Assembly: GCA_964410485.1 (NCBI GenBank)
Contig: CAYPHJ010000004.1
Coordinates: 1-64,000 of the forward strand
Source of the DNA: CAYPHJ01 sp964410485
GTDB taxonomy: Bacteria; Desulfobacterota; Binatia; UBA9968
Length of the DNA stretch: 64,000 bases
Reading direction: 5' to 3'
Shown here: piece after piece, positions 51,833-60,778 of the stretch
How the letters are laid out: each line of letters begins with the position of its first letter
How positions within the stretch are numbered: position 1 is the stretch's first letter
The notes under the pieces: model-generated
The model's database searches: none
What the model was told of the DNA's origin: nothing
What the model saw: the letters and a program-made list of their open reading frames with translations, nothing else
Position numbers and translations under genes: made by a program

Positions 51833-52375
51833 ATGGCGCTCTTAGAGATACTCAAATATCCTGAACCGGTGTTGAGTCGGGCCTCTACGGCGGTAAAAAA
51901 CATCGGCGATGACACCGTGCGGTTGATCTCTGATATGCTCGACACGATGTACGCGGCGCCGGGGGTTGGGCTTGCCGCGCCGCAGGTGGGAGTGGGCGAG
52001 CGGATCATCGTTTTGGACGTGGATCATGAAAATCCCCGCAAGCAGATTTACACACTCATCAATCCCGTGATCACCCGCGCAGAGGGAGAGATCATCTGGG
52101 AAGAAGGCTGCTTGAGCGTCGTCGATTTCAGCGCCGAGGTTCGCCGCGCGGCACAGGTCGAAGTTACGGCTCTCGATGAGAACGAGAAAGAAATCAAGAT
52201 CGCGGCCGAAGGACTGTTGGCTGTCGCTCTGCAGCACGAGATCGACCATCTCGACGGCAAACTCTTCATCGACCGTATCAGTCGCTTGAAAAAAGATCTC
52301 TACACGCGGCGGCGAAAAAAGATGCTTCGGTCCGGAACCACTCCCCAATCGGAAAATTCACGGGTCTTGATTTAG
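51833..52375 (+). CDS. def: Peptide deformylase
   Basis: The enzyme removes the formyl group from nascent proteins. The protein has 180 residues. All three metal-site motifs are present: GVGLAAPQVG, EEGCLSV (with the metal Cys) and QHEIDHLDG (two metal His and the catalytic Glu). It begins 12 bp after priA. Def and Fmt act on the two ends of the same formyl cycle, which explains the pairing. Confidence 0.97.
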   Translation: MALLEILKYPEPVLSRASTAVKNIGDDTVRLISDMLDTMYAAPGVGLAAPQVGVGERIIVLDVDHENPRKQIYTLINPVITRAEGEIIWEEGCLSVVDFSAEVRRAAQVEVTALDENEKEIKIAAEGLLAVALQHEIDHLDGKLFIDRISRLKKDLYTRRRKKMLRSGTTPQSENSRVLI

Positions 52376-52522
52376 CTTCTTGCGGGCATGGCAAATTGCG
52401 CAACGGTTCGAGCAACCGCCGAGGCTGCAACGAACACGTAGATAAGATCTCTCGCTTGCAGGTTGCTGTTCTCCTCTGCGCCTTGCGCCTAGCGCTTTGC
52501 CCTCTGCTGTTTTCACGAACTG
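52376..52522. other. Spacer between def and fmt with word-iterated end
   Basis: The spacer is 147 bp. Toward its end the words ctctgc, ccttgcgcc and tagcgc repeat with variation (ctctgcgccttgcgcctagc), a shorter example of the word-iterated spacer type. Confidence 0.45.
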
Positions 52523-53461
52523 ATGTCTACTGAATGGCCCATTGTATTCATGGGAACGCCCGAGCCGGCTGCTGCCACGTTGGTGCACCTCTTGCAGGGA
52601 CCCGACCCGGTCGTCGGTGTTGTTACGCAGCCGGATCGACCCGCCGGCAGGGGACAGAAAAAAGGGCCATCGCCGGTGCGTATGACTGCGAAGACTTACA
52701 AGCTACCGGTCGTGGCGCCGGAAAAGATTCGCGATCCGGCCTTTCAAGCAACTTTGAGAAACTGGAATCCAACGGTCGTTGTGGTCGTTGCCTACGGGCG
52801 CATTCTGCCCGCGACCATTTTGGAACTCGCGCCGGAGGGTTGCATTAATGTTCACTATTCTTTGTTGCCGAAGTACCGCGGCGCCGCGCCGGCAGCCTGG
52901 ACGATCATCAACGGGGAGGAAAAAGGCGGCGTCACAACAATGAAGCTCGTGGAAAAAATGGACGCGGGACCAATCTATCTACAAGAAGAAATTCCACTGT
53001 TACCGGATGAGACGACTGCCTCCCTTCAAGACAAACTAACTCCGGTCGGATCACGACTCCTGCTTGAGACTTTGCATCGGTTAAAGCAAGGTAGCCTAAT
53101 CGCCCGGCCACAGAACGAGATCGAAGCGACTCTGGCGCCGATGATCAAAAAGGCAGACGGGCTGATCAACTGGCGCGAACCCGCGATCGTCATTGAGCGA
53201 CGCGTGCGCGGTTTTAATCCGTGGCCATCGGCATACACCTATTTCCGCGGCAAGGTATTGAAAATCCATCGGGCGCGCGTCGTCGTCACCGGTCAGGCTG
53301 GCATGGCGGGTGAAATCGTTCGCGCCGACGAGCACGGATTTTGGGTAGCGACCGGTTCGGGTGTTCTTGGTCTCGAAGAGGTCCAACTGGCAGATAGAAA
53401 GAAACTCCGTGGCGGCGAATTTACCCGAGGAGCAAGGATCGCCAAAGGCGAACGCCTCTGA
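52523..53461 (+). CDS. fmt: Methionyl-tRNA formyltransferase
   Basis: The enzyme formylates initiator Met-tRNA with 10-formyl-THF. The protein has 312 residues. Motifs include FMGTPEPAAATL at the N-terminus, QPDRPAGRGQKKGPSPVR and the catalytic INVHYSLLPKYRGAAPAAW. The C-terminal OB-like domain is present. The frame of rsmB is already open within its 3' end. Confidence 0.97.
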   Translation: MSTEWPIVFMGTPEPAAATLVHLLQGPDPVVGVVTQPDRPAGRGQKKGPSPVRMTAKTYKLPVVAPEKIRDPAFQATLRNWNPTVVVVVAYGRILPATILELAPEGCINVHYSLLPKYRGAAPAAWTIINGEEKGGVTTMKLVEKMDAGPIYLQEEIPLLPDETTASLQDKLTPVGSRLLLETLHRLKQGSLIARPQNEIEATLAPMIKKADGLINWREPAIVIERRVRGFNPWPSAYTYFRGKVLKIHRARVVVTGQAGMAGEIVRADEHGFWVATGSGVLGLEEVQLADRKKLRGGEFTRGARIAKGERL

Positions 53462-53480
53462 TCAACGAAGCGTTCGCGAT

Positions 53481-54812
53481 GTGGCGACCGAAATCCTTCT
53501 CAAAGTTGACACTCGCAGGTCGTACGCCGACCGTCTGCTGGAACATGCGTTCGAAACGAATCGTTTTGATGCTCGCGATCGCGCTTTGTTGACAGAGCTC
53601 ACCTACGGTACGCTGCGCTGGCGCGGCAGGTTGGACGGCGCCCTGAAGCGTTGGCTTCGCCGGCCCTTCGAAGATACCGATCCATTTCTCAGAAACCTGC
53701 TACGTCTCGCCATGTACCAACTCATGTTTCTGGACAAGATTCCCACCTACGCTGTGCTCGACCAGGCTGTTGAAGCGGCAAAGCGTTACGCCAACGTGAA
53801 GACGGGCGGCTTTGTCAATGGCGTGCTACGGAACTATCTTCGCAGCGGAAAACCGCCACGCAAACCCGATCTCCGAACATCCTCAACAGCTATGGTCGCC
53901 GAATACTGGTCTCATCCCGAGTGGCTCGTCGCGAGTTGGCTCAACGACTTCGATCCCGCTGAGATCGAAATGCTGCTCGAAACCAATAACATCGAGCCTC
54001 CCTTGGTCTTGCGCGTCAATAGACGGAGGGGCACGCGGGAAGACCTACTCTCGCTGTTGCCCGGCTCTGGCATTCAAGCCGCGCCTGCTCCTTATGCGCC
54101 CGAGGGCCTCGTTTTGCAATCGCACTCGGACATTGTACAGCTGCCCGGATTTGCCGAAGGACTGTTTCTGGTGCAAGGGGAAGCCTCGCAACTTGTAGCG
54201 TACTTGCTCGACCCACAGCCCGGAGAGCGTATTCTCGATGCTTGCGCCGCGCCAGGCGGCAAAACCACTCACATTGCAGAGCTGATGGCCGACGATGGCG
54301 CCATTGATGCCGTCGATATATCCTCTTCTGGAATTGCCCGGATCGCGCAAAACGCCGGCCGCTTGGGGTTGAAATCGATTTGCGTGGTTGAAGCCGATAT
54401 GACTCGAGATCTTGGCGATCGCCTGGCTCCCTCCTACGACCGCGTGCTCGTTGACGCACCTTGCAGCGGCTTTGGCACTCTGCGCTCCCACCCGGAAATC
54501 AAGTGGAATCGGACTGTTCGTGACATCGAGCGGCTTGCTCGATTGCAAAGAGAGATTCTGATGTCCGCTGCCCGTTACGTCAAACCGGGCGGCGTCCTGG
54601 TGTATTCCACTTGCACGCTCATGGAGCGCGAAAACGAGATGGTTGTGGAAGATTTTTTAATGCGGCACGGTGGGTTTGTGTTGGAGTGCGCGAGTGGCTT
54701 TCTGCCGGGCGCGGCCCGCTCCATGATCAGAGACAAATACTTTATAGCTTTGCCGCATCGCCATAACACCGATGGCTTTTTTGCCGCTCGGCTCAGAAAG
54801 GTCGATAAATGA
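53481..54812 (+). CDS. rsmB: 16S rRNA cytosine-967 methyltransferase RsmB
   Basis: The enzyme makes m5C967 in 16S rRNA with SAM. About 443 residues follow if the GTG at 53481 is used. The frame is open back to 53361 inside fmt, so the start is uncertain. A NusB-like N-terminal domain (VATEILLKVDTRRSYADRLLE) is followed by the methyltransferase core with DACAAPGGKTTHIAEL, VDAPCSGFGTLRSHPEIKW and YSTCTLMERENE. The two catalytic cysteines are the PC and TC residues. Confidence 0.93.
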   Translation: MATEILLKVDTRRSYADRLLEHAFETNRFDARDRALLTELTYGTLRWRGRLDGALKRWLRRPFEDTDPFLRNLLRLAMYQLMFLDKIPTYAVLDQAVEAAKRYANVKTGGFVNGVLRNYLRSGKPPRKPDLRTSSTAMVAEYWSHPEWLVASWLNDFDPAEIEMLLETNNIEPPLVLRVNRRRGTREDLLSLLPGSGIQAAPAPYAPEGLVLQSHSDIVQLPGFAEGLFLVQGEASQLVAYLLDPQPGERILDACAAPGGKTTHIAELMADDGAIDAVDISSSGIARIAQNAGRLGLKSICVVEADMTRDLGDRLAPSYDRVLVDAPCSGFGTLRSHPEIKWNRTVRDIERLARLQREILMSAARYVKPGGVLVYSTCTLMERENEMVVEDFLMRHGGFVLECASGFLPGAARSMIRDKYFIALPHRHNTDGFFAARLRKVDK

Positions 54813-55474
54813 ATATTCCAAAGATCGCCCCATCGATTCTGTCTGCGGACTTCAGCCGCCTGAAAGACGAAATTCAGGCCGTCGAACGTGCAGGCGCCGA
54901 TTGGCTTCACGTTGACGTAATGGACGGCCATTTTGTGCCCAACATTACCATTGGGCCAGTGGTTGTGGAATCGATTCGCAAAGTCACCGAGATTCCGCTG
55001 GACGTTCATTTGATGATCACCGACCCGGACAAATACGGACCAGAGTTTATCAAGGCCGGTGCGGATTGGATTTCAATCCATCCGGATACCTCTCCCGATC
55101 CCAGCGCAACTTTAAAAAAAATTCGCGAACTGGGCGCCAAGGCTGCGATTGCGGTGAATCCCGATGTCCCGCTAGAACGAGTTGAACGCTATCTCACCGA
55201 TATCGATATGATCTTGATGATGACCGTTTTTCCCGGTTTTGGCGGCCAAGCCTTCATTGCCGATGTGCTCCCGAAGATCGAGCAGGTGAGGATGACCATT
55301 GACGCAAAAAAGTTACCTGTCCTCATCGAAACGGACGGCGGTATCAAGACCGATAATATCAATCGCGTCGTTCAAGCGGGCGCGGAGGTGATCGTATCCG
55401 GCTCCGGCATCTTCAAAACGCCGGATTATGCCGCAACCATCCGCCAGATGCGCAAAGCCATCGGACCACTGTGA
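54809..55474 (+). CDS. rpe: Ribulose-phosphate 3-epimerase
   Basis: The enzyme interconverts ribulose 5-phosphate and xylulose 5-phosphate. The protein has 221 residues. TIM-barrel motifs include IAPSILSADFSRLKDEI, HVDVMDGHFVPNITIGP, LDVHLMITDP and FPGFGGQAFI. It overlaps rsmB by 4 bp (ATGA) and ends the run. Confidence 0.97.
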   Translation: MNIPKIAPSILSADFSRLKDEIQAVERAGADWLHVDVMDGHFVPNITIGPVVVESIRKVTEIPLDVHLMITDPDKYGPEFIKAGADWISIHPDTSPDPSATLKKIRELGAKAAIAVNPDVPLERVERYLTDIDMILMMTVFPGFGGQAFIADVLPKIEQVRMTIDAKKLPVLIETDGGIKTDNINRVVQAGAEVIVSGSGIFKTPDYAATIRQMRKAIGPL

Positions 55475-55479
55475 GCTGA

Positions 55480-55545
55480 CACTACGATGAGTCCGTATCT
55501 GAGATCTGAGATCTGCCATCTGCAATGCTCGCGCGCGAGCTTCGC
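55480..55545. repeat. Word-iterated spacer and perfect palindrome after rpe
   Basis: The words gatctga and catctgc repeat (tatctgagatctgagatctg), followed by the perfect palindrome gctcgcgcgcgagc near 55528. It may act as a terminator-like hairpin for the priA-rpe run, but no T tract follows. Confidence 0.5.
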
Positions 55546-55585
55546 CTGTTGTTTTCCGGGTGTGGTGTTGTTAACTTGACCCGGT

Positions 55586-55662
55586 CGGGGCGTGGCTCAG
55601 CTTGGTAGAGCGCACGGTTCGGGACCGTGAAGTCGGTGGTTCAAATCCACTCGCCCCGACCA
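55586..55662 (+). tRNA. tRNA-Pro, anticodon CGG
   Basis: The tRNA is 77 nt with CCA encoded. The acceptor pairs CGGGGCG with CGCCCCG. The D-arm segment is GGCTCAGCTTGGTAGAGC, the anticodon stem-loop is CACGG-TTCGGGA-CCGTG with CGG at 34-36, and the T arm contains GTGGTTCAAATCCAC. All stems pair well. Confidence 0.97.
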
Positions 55663-56102
55663 CTTTATTCTGCTAAATGTTTCGCTGCTCCCCAATTCCA
55701 AAAGCGTAACGACGATGAGATAATACCAGCTGCGCCACTCAAGTTTTGTGGAACTAAGAGATCTCCCGCGTCGAGTAGCAAACGCTCATCTTTCGTTTGG
55801 ATGCGATGGTAAATGGTGCATTACAATCCGTCACTCGGATAACGAAAGAATCGCCTCCATCCTCGATACATATCTTGAGAGGCGGGTTCTAGCTATTCTG
55901 AGAATCGGATGGGGTGCGGGGCAACTTTAACTTAGGGAAAAGCGTAACTAGCAGAGCTAGTGTTATGAGCATTGGCTTTTGCATCGTAACCTCCATTGCA
56001 CGTGTGCGCGCTATTAAGCAATGCAACCGGCTTGCCATAACAAAAAGCGTGAAAAAATCAGAGGTTCTTCAAAACACCTTCTTCTGCGTATCGCGCACAT
56101 TG
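55663..56102. other. Gene-poor, A+T-richer stretch after tRNA-Pro
   Basis: This 440 bp has visibly lower G+C than flanking genes. A 60-codon plus-strand ORF at 55748-55930 (including CITIRHSDNERIASILDTYL) could be a gene remnant but has no recognised family. A tiny minus-strand ORF is listed separately. Placement directly after a tRNA is a common site for integrated or decaying elements, but no integrase or att repeat is seen. Confidence 0.45.
55889..55984 (-). CDS. Possible 31-residue hydrophobic peptide
   Basis: The ATG at 55984 is preceded by TGGAGG with ideal spacing. The peptide starts MQKPMLITLALLVTLFPKLK, which looks like a signal peptide or a small membrane peptide, then stops after PSDSQNS. 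It could be a genuine small protein or the leftover start of a decayed secreted protein. All other frames are closed soon after. Confidence 0.35.
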   Translation of the reverse strand: MQKPMLITLALLVTLFPKLKLPRTPSDSQNS

Positions 56103-56345
56103 TCATAATGGCATGACAGCAGAGCAAGTAGAAGCAGCATCGATCCATCTTTTTGCACAATCAACGAGAAGTTCTTCCGTCGGTTTCCCGCACGCAGCAT
56201 CGCGGTTCACGTTTCGGATTGTATGGATATGCTCGCCAACGTCGTCAGTCCAGCTAATCTCAATCCAAGAAATCTCGTTGCAACTTTCGTCATCGGACGC
56301 TCTTAACACCAAAATTAAGCGATCCTTGTAAAACAAATTAGCCAT
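56103..56345 (-). CDS. Small soluble protein, function unknown
   Basis: The protein has 80 residues from the ATG at 56345, which is preceded by GGGGGA. The sequence MANLFYKDRLILVLRASDDE, then ISWIEISWTDDVGEH and CAKRWIDAA, resembles small uncharacterised proteins found in multiple copies in soil deltaproteobacteria and relatives. That is from memory and not certain. The region to its right, 56346-56712, has no gene I can support. A stretch near 56636-56676 repeats a tactcagactgtc-like word. Confidence 0.55.
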   Translation of the reverse strand: MANLFYKDRLILVLRASDDESCNEISWIEISWTDDVGEHIHTIRNVNRDAACGKPTEELLVDCAKRWIDAASTCSAVMPL

Positions 56346-56712
56346 AGATAGATATCCCCCGCTTGGCTTCAGTGAAACCAGTCTAGAGAGCACTCTACTA
56401 CTAGATCTTGCAGCACCGGGTACGAGAGCATAGAGAAAGGCGCAAAGCAATTACTTGATTTTTATGTTAGCAACCGCGGTGCCAAACTTTTCGGCATCTG
56501 GTAAGCGTTGAATTTAGTTAGAGAAGTCCGTAACGACCGGTTGGCATAGATGGATGAATCGGTAAACGGTGTAGGCGCTGCCCGATGGGGTGCTACGGAA
56601 AACCGCCATAATTCCATACAGTTTAGCGTGTAAACAGAGTACTCAGACTGTCAACATAGTAGTCAGAGTGTCGCCCAACTGTGGTTCCCGCATGCATGCG
56701 TTGACTACCTCT

Positions 56713-57768
56713 TTATTCATCCGCCGCCACATACAAGACCCGGTCTGGCGGAAGCTCGAACGGTAGTCGCTCCCAATTCTCGCCTTGATCTTCGCTGACA
56801 AGAATATCGCCCGCGCCTTTTTGAGAGCTATCCGCCGAACGCCCGCGCGAAACCGCGCCCAATCCGGCATAGACAATGGCCGCATCTTCCGGGTGCTGAG
56901 CCAGCGCCCAGACCATTTGCTTCATGTCCTTGGGCAACCACTTCCCTACGCCTACTCTTTCCCAGCTTTCCGCCAGGTTTCGGCTCCGGAAAATTGCACC
57001 CTGTGCGCGCTCAGGGCGGTCCCAATACCCTGGCGACTTATCGGCCGTGGCCACGAGGATCACCGACGGATCGCCTGGCAGAAATACGAAGTCGTGAAAG
57101 TAGTCGCGTGTAAACCCATTCTCGGCTCGCCGCCAACCCTTGCTCGGGTCTTCGCTTCTAAAGAAACCTCGCGCTGTGGCGACGAAATAAAGATCCTTGC
57201 GCCTGGGCGCGCTGCTGATATGGTGAATATCCAAATAATCAATTCCGCTGCTGACATCCTCCCACGTTTCGCCACGATCGAAGCTGCGGATGATTCCACC
57301 ATGTTCCAGGCAGACGTAAAGAATCTTCGGATCATCCGGCTGGACGAAAATATGGCGCACATGTTCCCTATGAGGTGGTCGTGGATAGCTCCATTTCGCT
57401 TTCACCTGGGAGGGCAAATCCTGGATACCCTTTAGCTCTTCCCAGGTCTTGCCCTCGTCCTCACTTCGATAGACATGAATCGGCTCGATACCGACATAGA
57501 TGACTTGCTTATCCGTAGGATCCACGGTCACGGCCCGAACATTTCCCGCGAAAACCCGTCTCCAGGTCTCGCCAGCATCGTCGGTGCGATAAAGTCCGTC
57601 TTGTGTAACGCCTAAATAAACAATGTTAGGCCGGCTCCGCAGCCCATCAACAGCATCGATGGTTCCCGTCTCAAAAGAGACCGCAACTTTCTCCCAGGAT
57701 CGGTTATTGAGGCACCAGACGAAAAGCCCTTCCTGGGTGCCTGCATAAATTCGGACCGGACCAGCCAT
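56713..57768 (-). CDS. BNR/Asp-box beta-propeller protein
   Basis: The protein has 351 residues from the ATG at 57768, which follows AAAGGAG. An upstream ATG at 57786 is less likely. At least six Asp-box-like units occur, such as YRTDDAGETWRRV, YRSEDEGKTWEEL and VSEDQGENWERL, as in sialidase and photosystem-assembly (YCF48) propellers. There is no signal peptide, so it is cytoplasmic if the start is right. Enzyme activity cannot be predicted because sialidase catalytic residues are not evident. The gene is oriented like the hydroxylase genes upstream of it. Confidence 0.85.
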   Translation of the reverse strand: MAGPVRIYAGTQEGLFVWCLNNRSWEKVAVSFETGTIDAVDGLRSRPNIVYLGVTQDGLYRTDDAGETWRRVFAGNVRAVTVDPTDKQVIYVGIEPIHVYRSEDEGKTWEELKGIQDLPSQVKAKWSYPRPPHREHVRHIFVQPDDPKILYVCLEHGGIIRSFDRGETWEDVSSGIDYLDIHHISSAPRRKDLYFVATARGFFRSEDPSKGWRRAENGFTRDYFHDFVFLPGDPSVILVATADKSPGYWDRPERAQGAIFRSRNLAESWERVGVGKWLPKDMKQMVWALAQHPEDAAIVYAGLGAVSRGRSADSSQKGAGDILVSEDQGENWERLPFELPPDRVLYVAADE

Positions 57769-57839
57769 AAAAATAGCTCCTTTCAAGCGGCAGAACCGAG
57801 AGCGATCTTGTATTGGATTATCAAATACTCAGTCAAATA

Positions 57840-57978
57840 CTAGCAGGTTGTTGAAAAACCCTCTCGGAGTCCTTCGACGGAGCTCAGGACGAACGGAGGG
57901 GAGCTGATACTGTTGATGATTTTCCGTTCATGCTGAGGTTCTCGAAGCATTCCTAATCCTTTTTCAGCAACTTGCTAG
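57840..57978. repeat. Dispersed palindromic element, family B, copy 2
   Basis: Termini are ctagcaggttgttgaaaa and ttttcagcaacttgctag. Inner parts ttcgacggagctcagg and ctgaggttctcgaag match copy 1 (24039-24176). It lies between the 2Fe-2S subunit gene and the beta-propeller gene. Confidence 0.85.
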
Positions 57979-57985
57979 ACTATTG

Positions 57986-58447
57986 TCAACTTTGCGCTAA
58001 CTCTTTAACGGCTTCCAGCACTTCGGCATAAGTCCCACAGCGGCACAAGTTTCCAGAAAGGTAATCGCGCGTCTGTTCTTCCGTTGGATGGGGCTCAATC
58101 GCAAGCAATCCCTTCACTGCCATGATCATGCCCGGCGTGCAGTATCCACACTGAAAGGCTTGATGTTTAAGAAACGCGCGCTGCACCGGGTCAAGTTCAC
58201 CCGTCTGCGACAAACCTTCGATCGTCGTTATCTTTTTCCCTTCGGCATTGGTGGCAAGCATGAGACAAGAACTCACGGGCCGTCCATCGACCAGTACCGT
58301 ACAGGAACCACAGACACCGACGCCACAGCCCTCAACAGAACCTCTGAGTAAGAGGTCGTCGCGCAAGAAATCCAGTAGCGTCTGGTTCGGCGCAACCGTG
58401 ACCTGTTTTTCTTCTCCGTTGATCGTGGTTGAAATGACAAGTTTCAA
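57986..58447 (-). CDS. 2Fe-2S subunit of a molybdenum hydroxylase (CoxS-like)
   Basis: This is the electron-transfer subunit of a xanthine-dehydrogenase-type enzyme. The protein has 153 residues. An N-terminal plant-type ferredoxin cluster (GCGVGVCGSCTVLVDG with a later C) and a C-terminal second cluster (FQCGYCTPGMIM and GNLCRCGTYAEVLEAV) are complete. It begins 1 bp after the large-subunit gene's stop. Confidence 0.94.
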   Translation of the reverse strand: MKLVISTTINGEEKQVTVAPNQTLLDFLRDDLLLRGSVEGCGVGVCGSCTVLVDGRPVSSCLMLATNAEGKKITTIEGLSQTGELDPVQRAFLKHQAFQCGYCTPGMIMAVKGLLAIEPHPTEEQTRDYLSGNLCRCGTYAEVLEAVKELAQS

Positions 58448-58448
58448 C

Positions 58449-60767
58449 TTAATTCTCCCTTTGACCGGCTTTGAGGCTTGCGACGATCTTATCGGGCTTG
58501 ATGGGTAACTCTCTTATACGGACACCGCCTAGCGCATTAGCAATGGCATTGCCGATGGCCGGCGCCACCGGCGGCAACGCCGCTTCCCCGACCCCCTTCG
58601 CACCGAAGGGACCTTCTGGGTGGGGCGTTTCCACTATAATGGAATGAAACTCCAGCGGATGATCTTCCATCGACGGAAGCATGTATTCTAAAAAACTGCT
58701 GTTTATCGGTTGGCCATTGTCATAGACCATTTGTTCAAAAAGAGCCGAGCCCATGCCGGACAGCATTGACCCCTCGTTCTGCAATCCACATTGTCTGGGA
58801 TGAATTGCTTTGCCGGCGTCCACCGCCGTCACGATGCGCAGAACTCGCACCTTGCCGGTTTCGGTATCGACCTCCACTTCAGCGCCGCAAGCGGAAAAGA
58901 ACCAGAATGCCGCCGCTTTTCCCTTTCCTGTCTTGGGATTCAAGCCCCCTTCCGTCTTAAAACAATAGCCGCCGAACATACTGCCGACGGTGGACCCGAA
59001 GCGTGCTTTAAAAACCTCCGTAATGGATAATCGCTTACTGGGCACACCGCGAACCCATACGACGCCATCCCTCAACTCCAAATCCTCCATCCGCGCCTCG
59101 AGTTTTTTTGCTCCGACATCAAGTAGTTGGTTCCTCACCTCGCGTGCGGCTTTCTGTGCCGCTTGTCCCATGCTAAACGTCGTCCGGCTCGAGCTCGTCG
59201 ATTTATCATAGGGCGTGATATCGGTATCCGGCACGCTCACAGAAACTTTGTCAAACGGCAACCCCAGCTCATCGCCGACGATCTGCGCGAGGGAGGTCAG
59301 CGCCCCCTGTCCCATATCGACACTGCTAGTGAAAAGAATAGCCGAGCCATCGGCGTCCAGGCGCACATGGGCCGACGAAGTCGTCGGTGTGGTCGTGCTT
59401 TTGATAGCCACGGCAAGCCCTTTTCCGCGGACCGTATTCTTTTCGGGTGACGGCGGCGCCTGTTCTTCGTTCTCCTGCCAGCCGATCGCTGCCGCAGTAC
59501 GCTTCAAGCACTCTGTGATGCCAACGGAAACCAGTTTTTCGCCGGTTACGAACACATCACCCTCCTTGACGAGATGCTTCAAACGCAAGGCTAAAGGATC
59601 AATGCCGAGTCGACGCGCGATGTCGTCCATCTCGGATTCGTGGGCCCAACATACATGAGACACCCCGACACCGCGATACGGACCGGTGGGCGGCAGATTG
59701 GTGTAGACCGAGTAAGTCGACAAGCTTCGATTGGGAATATTGTAGGGACCGCTCGAAACGTAACAACCGGTCTTGGCGTTGACCGGTCCGTTCAGCGCGT
59801 AAGCGCCGACTTCATAGAATACATCAACTTTTCGAGCAACGATGGTGCCGTCCCGCTTCGCCCCGGTCTTGATTTTCACCACTGCGCCATACCGCCTGCC
59901 GGTGAGAAACACTTCATCCCTTGTCAACACCCATTGGACCGGACGCCGCGCTTTGCGTGAGAGAAGCGCAAGCGCGGGTTCGAGCCTTGCGTGGGTCTTG
60001 CCGCCGTAACCGCCTCCCAGAGGCGGCACAATGACCCTGACCTGGTTTTCCGGCAACTTGAAAATGTGAGCCAATTGCTCCTGCACCCCTGAGGGATTCT
60101 GGGTAGCGGAATGAAGCACCAGTTTACCGCTCGGCTCCCAATACGCAGTGGCGGCGTGAGGCTCAATGTGACCGTGCTGTACCGGCGGCAGCATGTAAGT
60201 ATTCTCAAAGATCTCCTCGACTTCCTGAAAGCCGTTTTCGATGTTGCCGTCTTCAACGTGGAAGACGCTGCAAACATTTCCCCCCAGCGCAAAATTAAAC
60301 TCGTCACGGTGCACCCCCGCACTCGTTTCCTTCCGCTCCGCATGCAACACCGGCGCATCGGGTCTGACCGCTTCGAGTAGATCGAACACCGCCGGCAACT
60401 CTTCATAAGCGACTTCGATCAAATCCAATGCCTCTTCGGCAATGTCCCGACTTTCCGCGGCAATCAGGGCTACGACTTCGCCAACGTAGCGAACACGTTC
60501 CACGGCCAGAACCGGTTGATCGTCGACTACAGGTCCGAAATAGAAATTCAAACCGACTAAGTCCTCGCAAGTAACGACAGCCACAACGCCCGGATATCGT
60601 GCCGCCTTGCTAGCGTCCACATGCAAGAGCTTTGCATGTGGATACGGGCTCCGAAGGGCTTTGGCATAGAGCATACGCGGCATCACGAGATCCGGCGCAT
60701 AGTTAATAGCCCCGGTGACCTTGGCCAACCCGCCTACCATCGTTACATCTGTACCGACCAGCGCCAT
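58449..60767 (-). CDS. Molybdopterin-binding large subunit of a molybdenum hydroxylase
   Basis: This is the catalytic subunit. The protein has 772 residues. The N-terminal hammerhead domain (GAINYAPDLVMPRMLYAKALRSPYPHAKLL) is followed by Mo-cofactor motifs: PPLGGGYGGKTH (about 250), PTGPYRGVGVSH, DMGQGALTSLAQIVGDELG and GAKGVGEAALPPVAPAI with the catalytic glutamate. The active-site loop reads PYRGVG and lacks the AYRCSFR-type loop of form I CO dehydrogenase, so an aldehyde, purine or N-heterocycle substrate is more likely. The exact substrate is unknown. Confidence 0.93.
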   Translation of the reverse strand: MALVGTDVTMVGGLAKVTGAINYAPDLVMPRMLYAKALRSPYPHAKLLHVDASKAARYPGVVAVVTCEDLVGLNFYFGPVVDDQPVLAVERVRYVGEVVALIAAESRDIAEEALDLIEVAYEELPAVFDLLEAVRPDAPVLHAERKETSAGVHRDEFNFALGGNVCSVFHVEDGNIENGFQEVEEIFENTYMLPPVQHGHIEPHAATAYWEPSGKLVLHSATQNPSGVQEQLAHIFKLPENQVRVIVPPLGGGYGGKTHARLEPALALLSRKARRPVQWVLTRDEVFLTGRRYGAVVKIKTGAKRDGTIVARKVDVFYEVGAYALNGPVNAKTGCYVSSGPYNIPNRSLSTYSVYTNLPPTGPYRGVGVSHVCWAHESEMDDIARRLGIDPLALRLKHLVKEGDVFVTGEKLVSVGITECLKRTAAAIGWQENEEQAPPSPEKNTVRGKGLAVAIKSTTTPTTSSAHVRLDADGSAILFTSSVDMGQGALTSLAQIVGDELGLPFDKVSVSVPDTDITPYDKSTSSSRTTFSMGQAAQKAAREVRNQLLDVGAKKLEARMEDLELRDGVVWVRGVPSKRLSITEVFKARFGSTVGSMFGGYCFKTEGGLNPKTGKGKAAAFWFFSACGAEVEVDTETGKVRVLRIVTAVDAGKAIHPRQCGLQNEGSMLSGMGSALFEQMVYDNGQPINSSFLEYMLPSMEDHPLEFHSIIVETPHPEGPFGAKGVGEAALPPVAPAIGNAIANALGGVRIRELPIKPDKIVASLKAGQREN

Positions 60768-60778
60768 CTTTTACCCTC

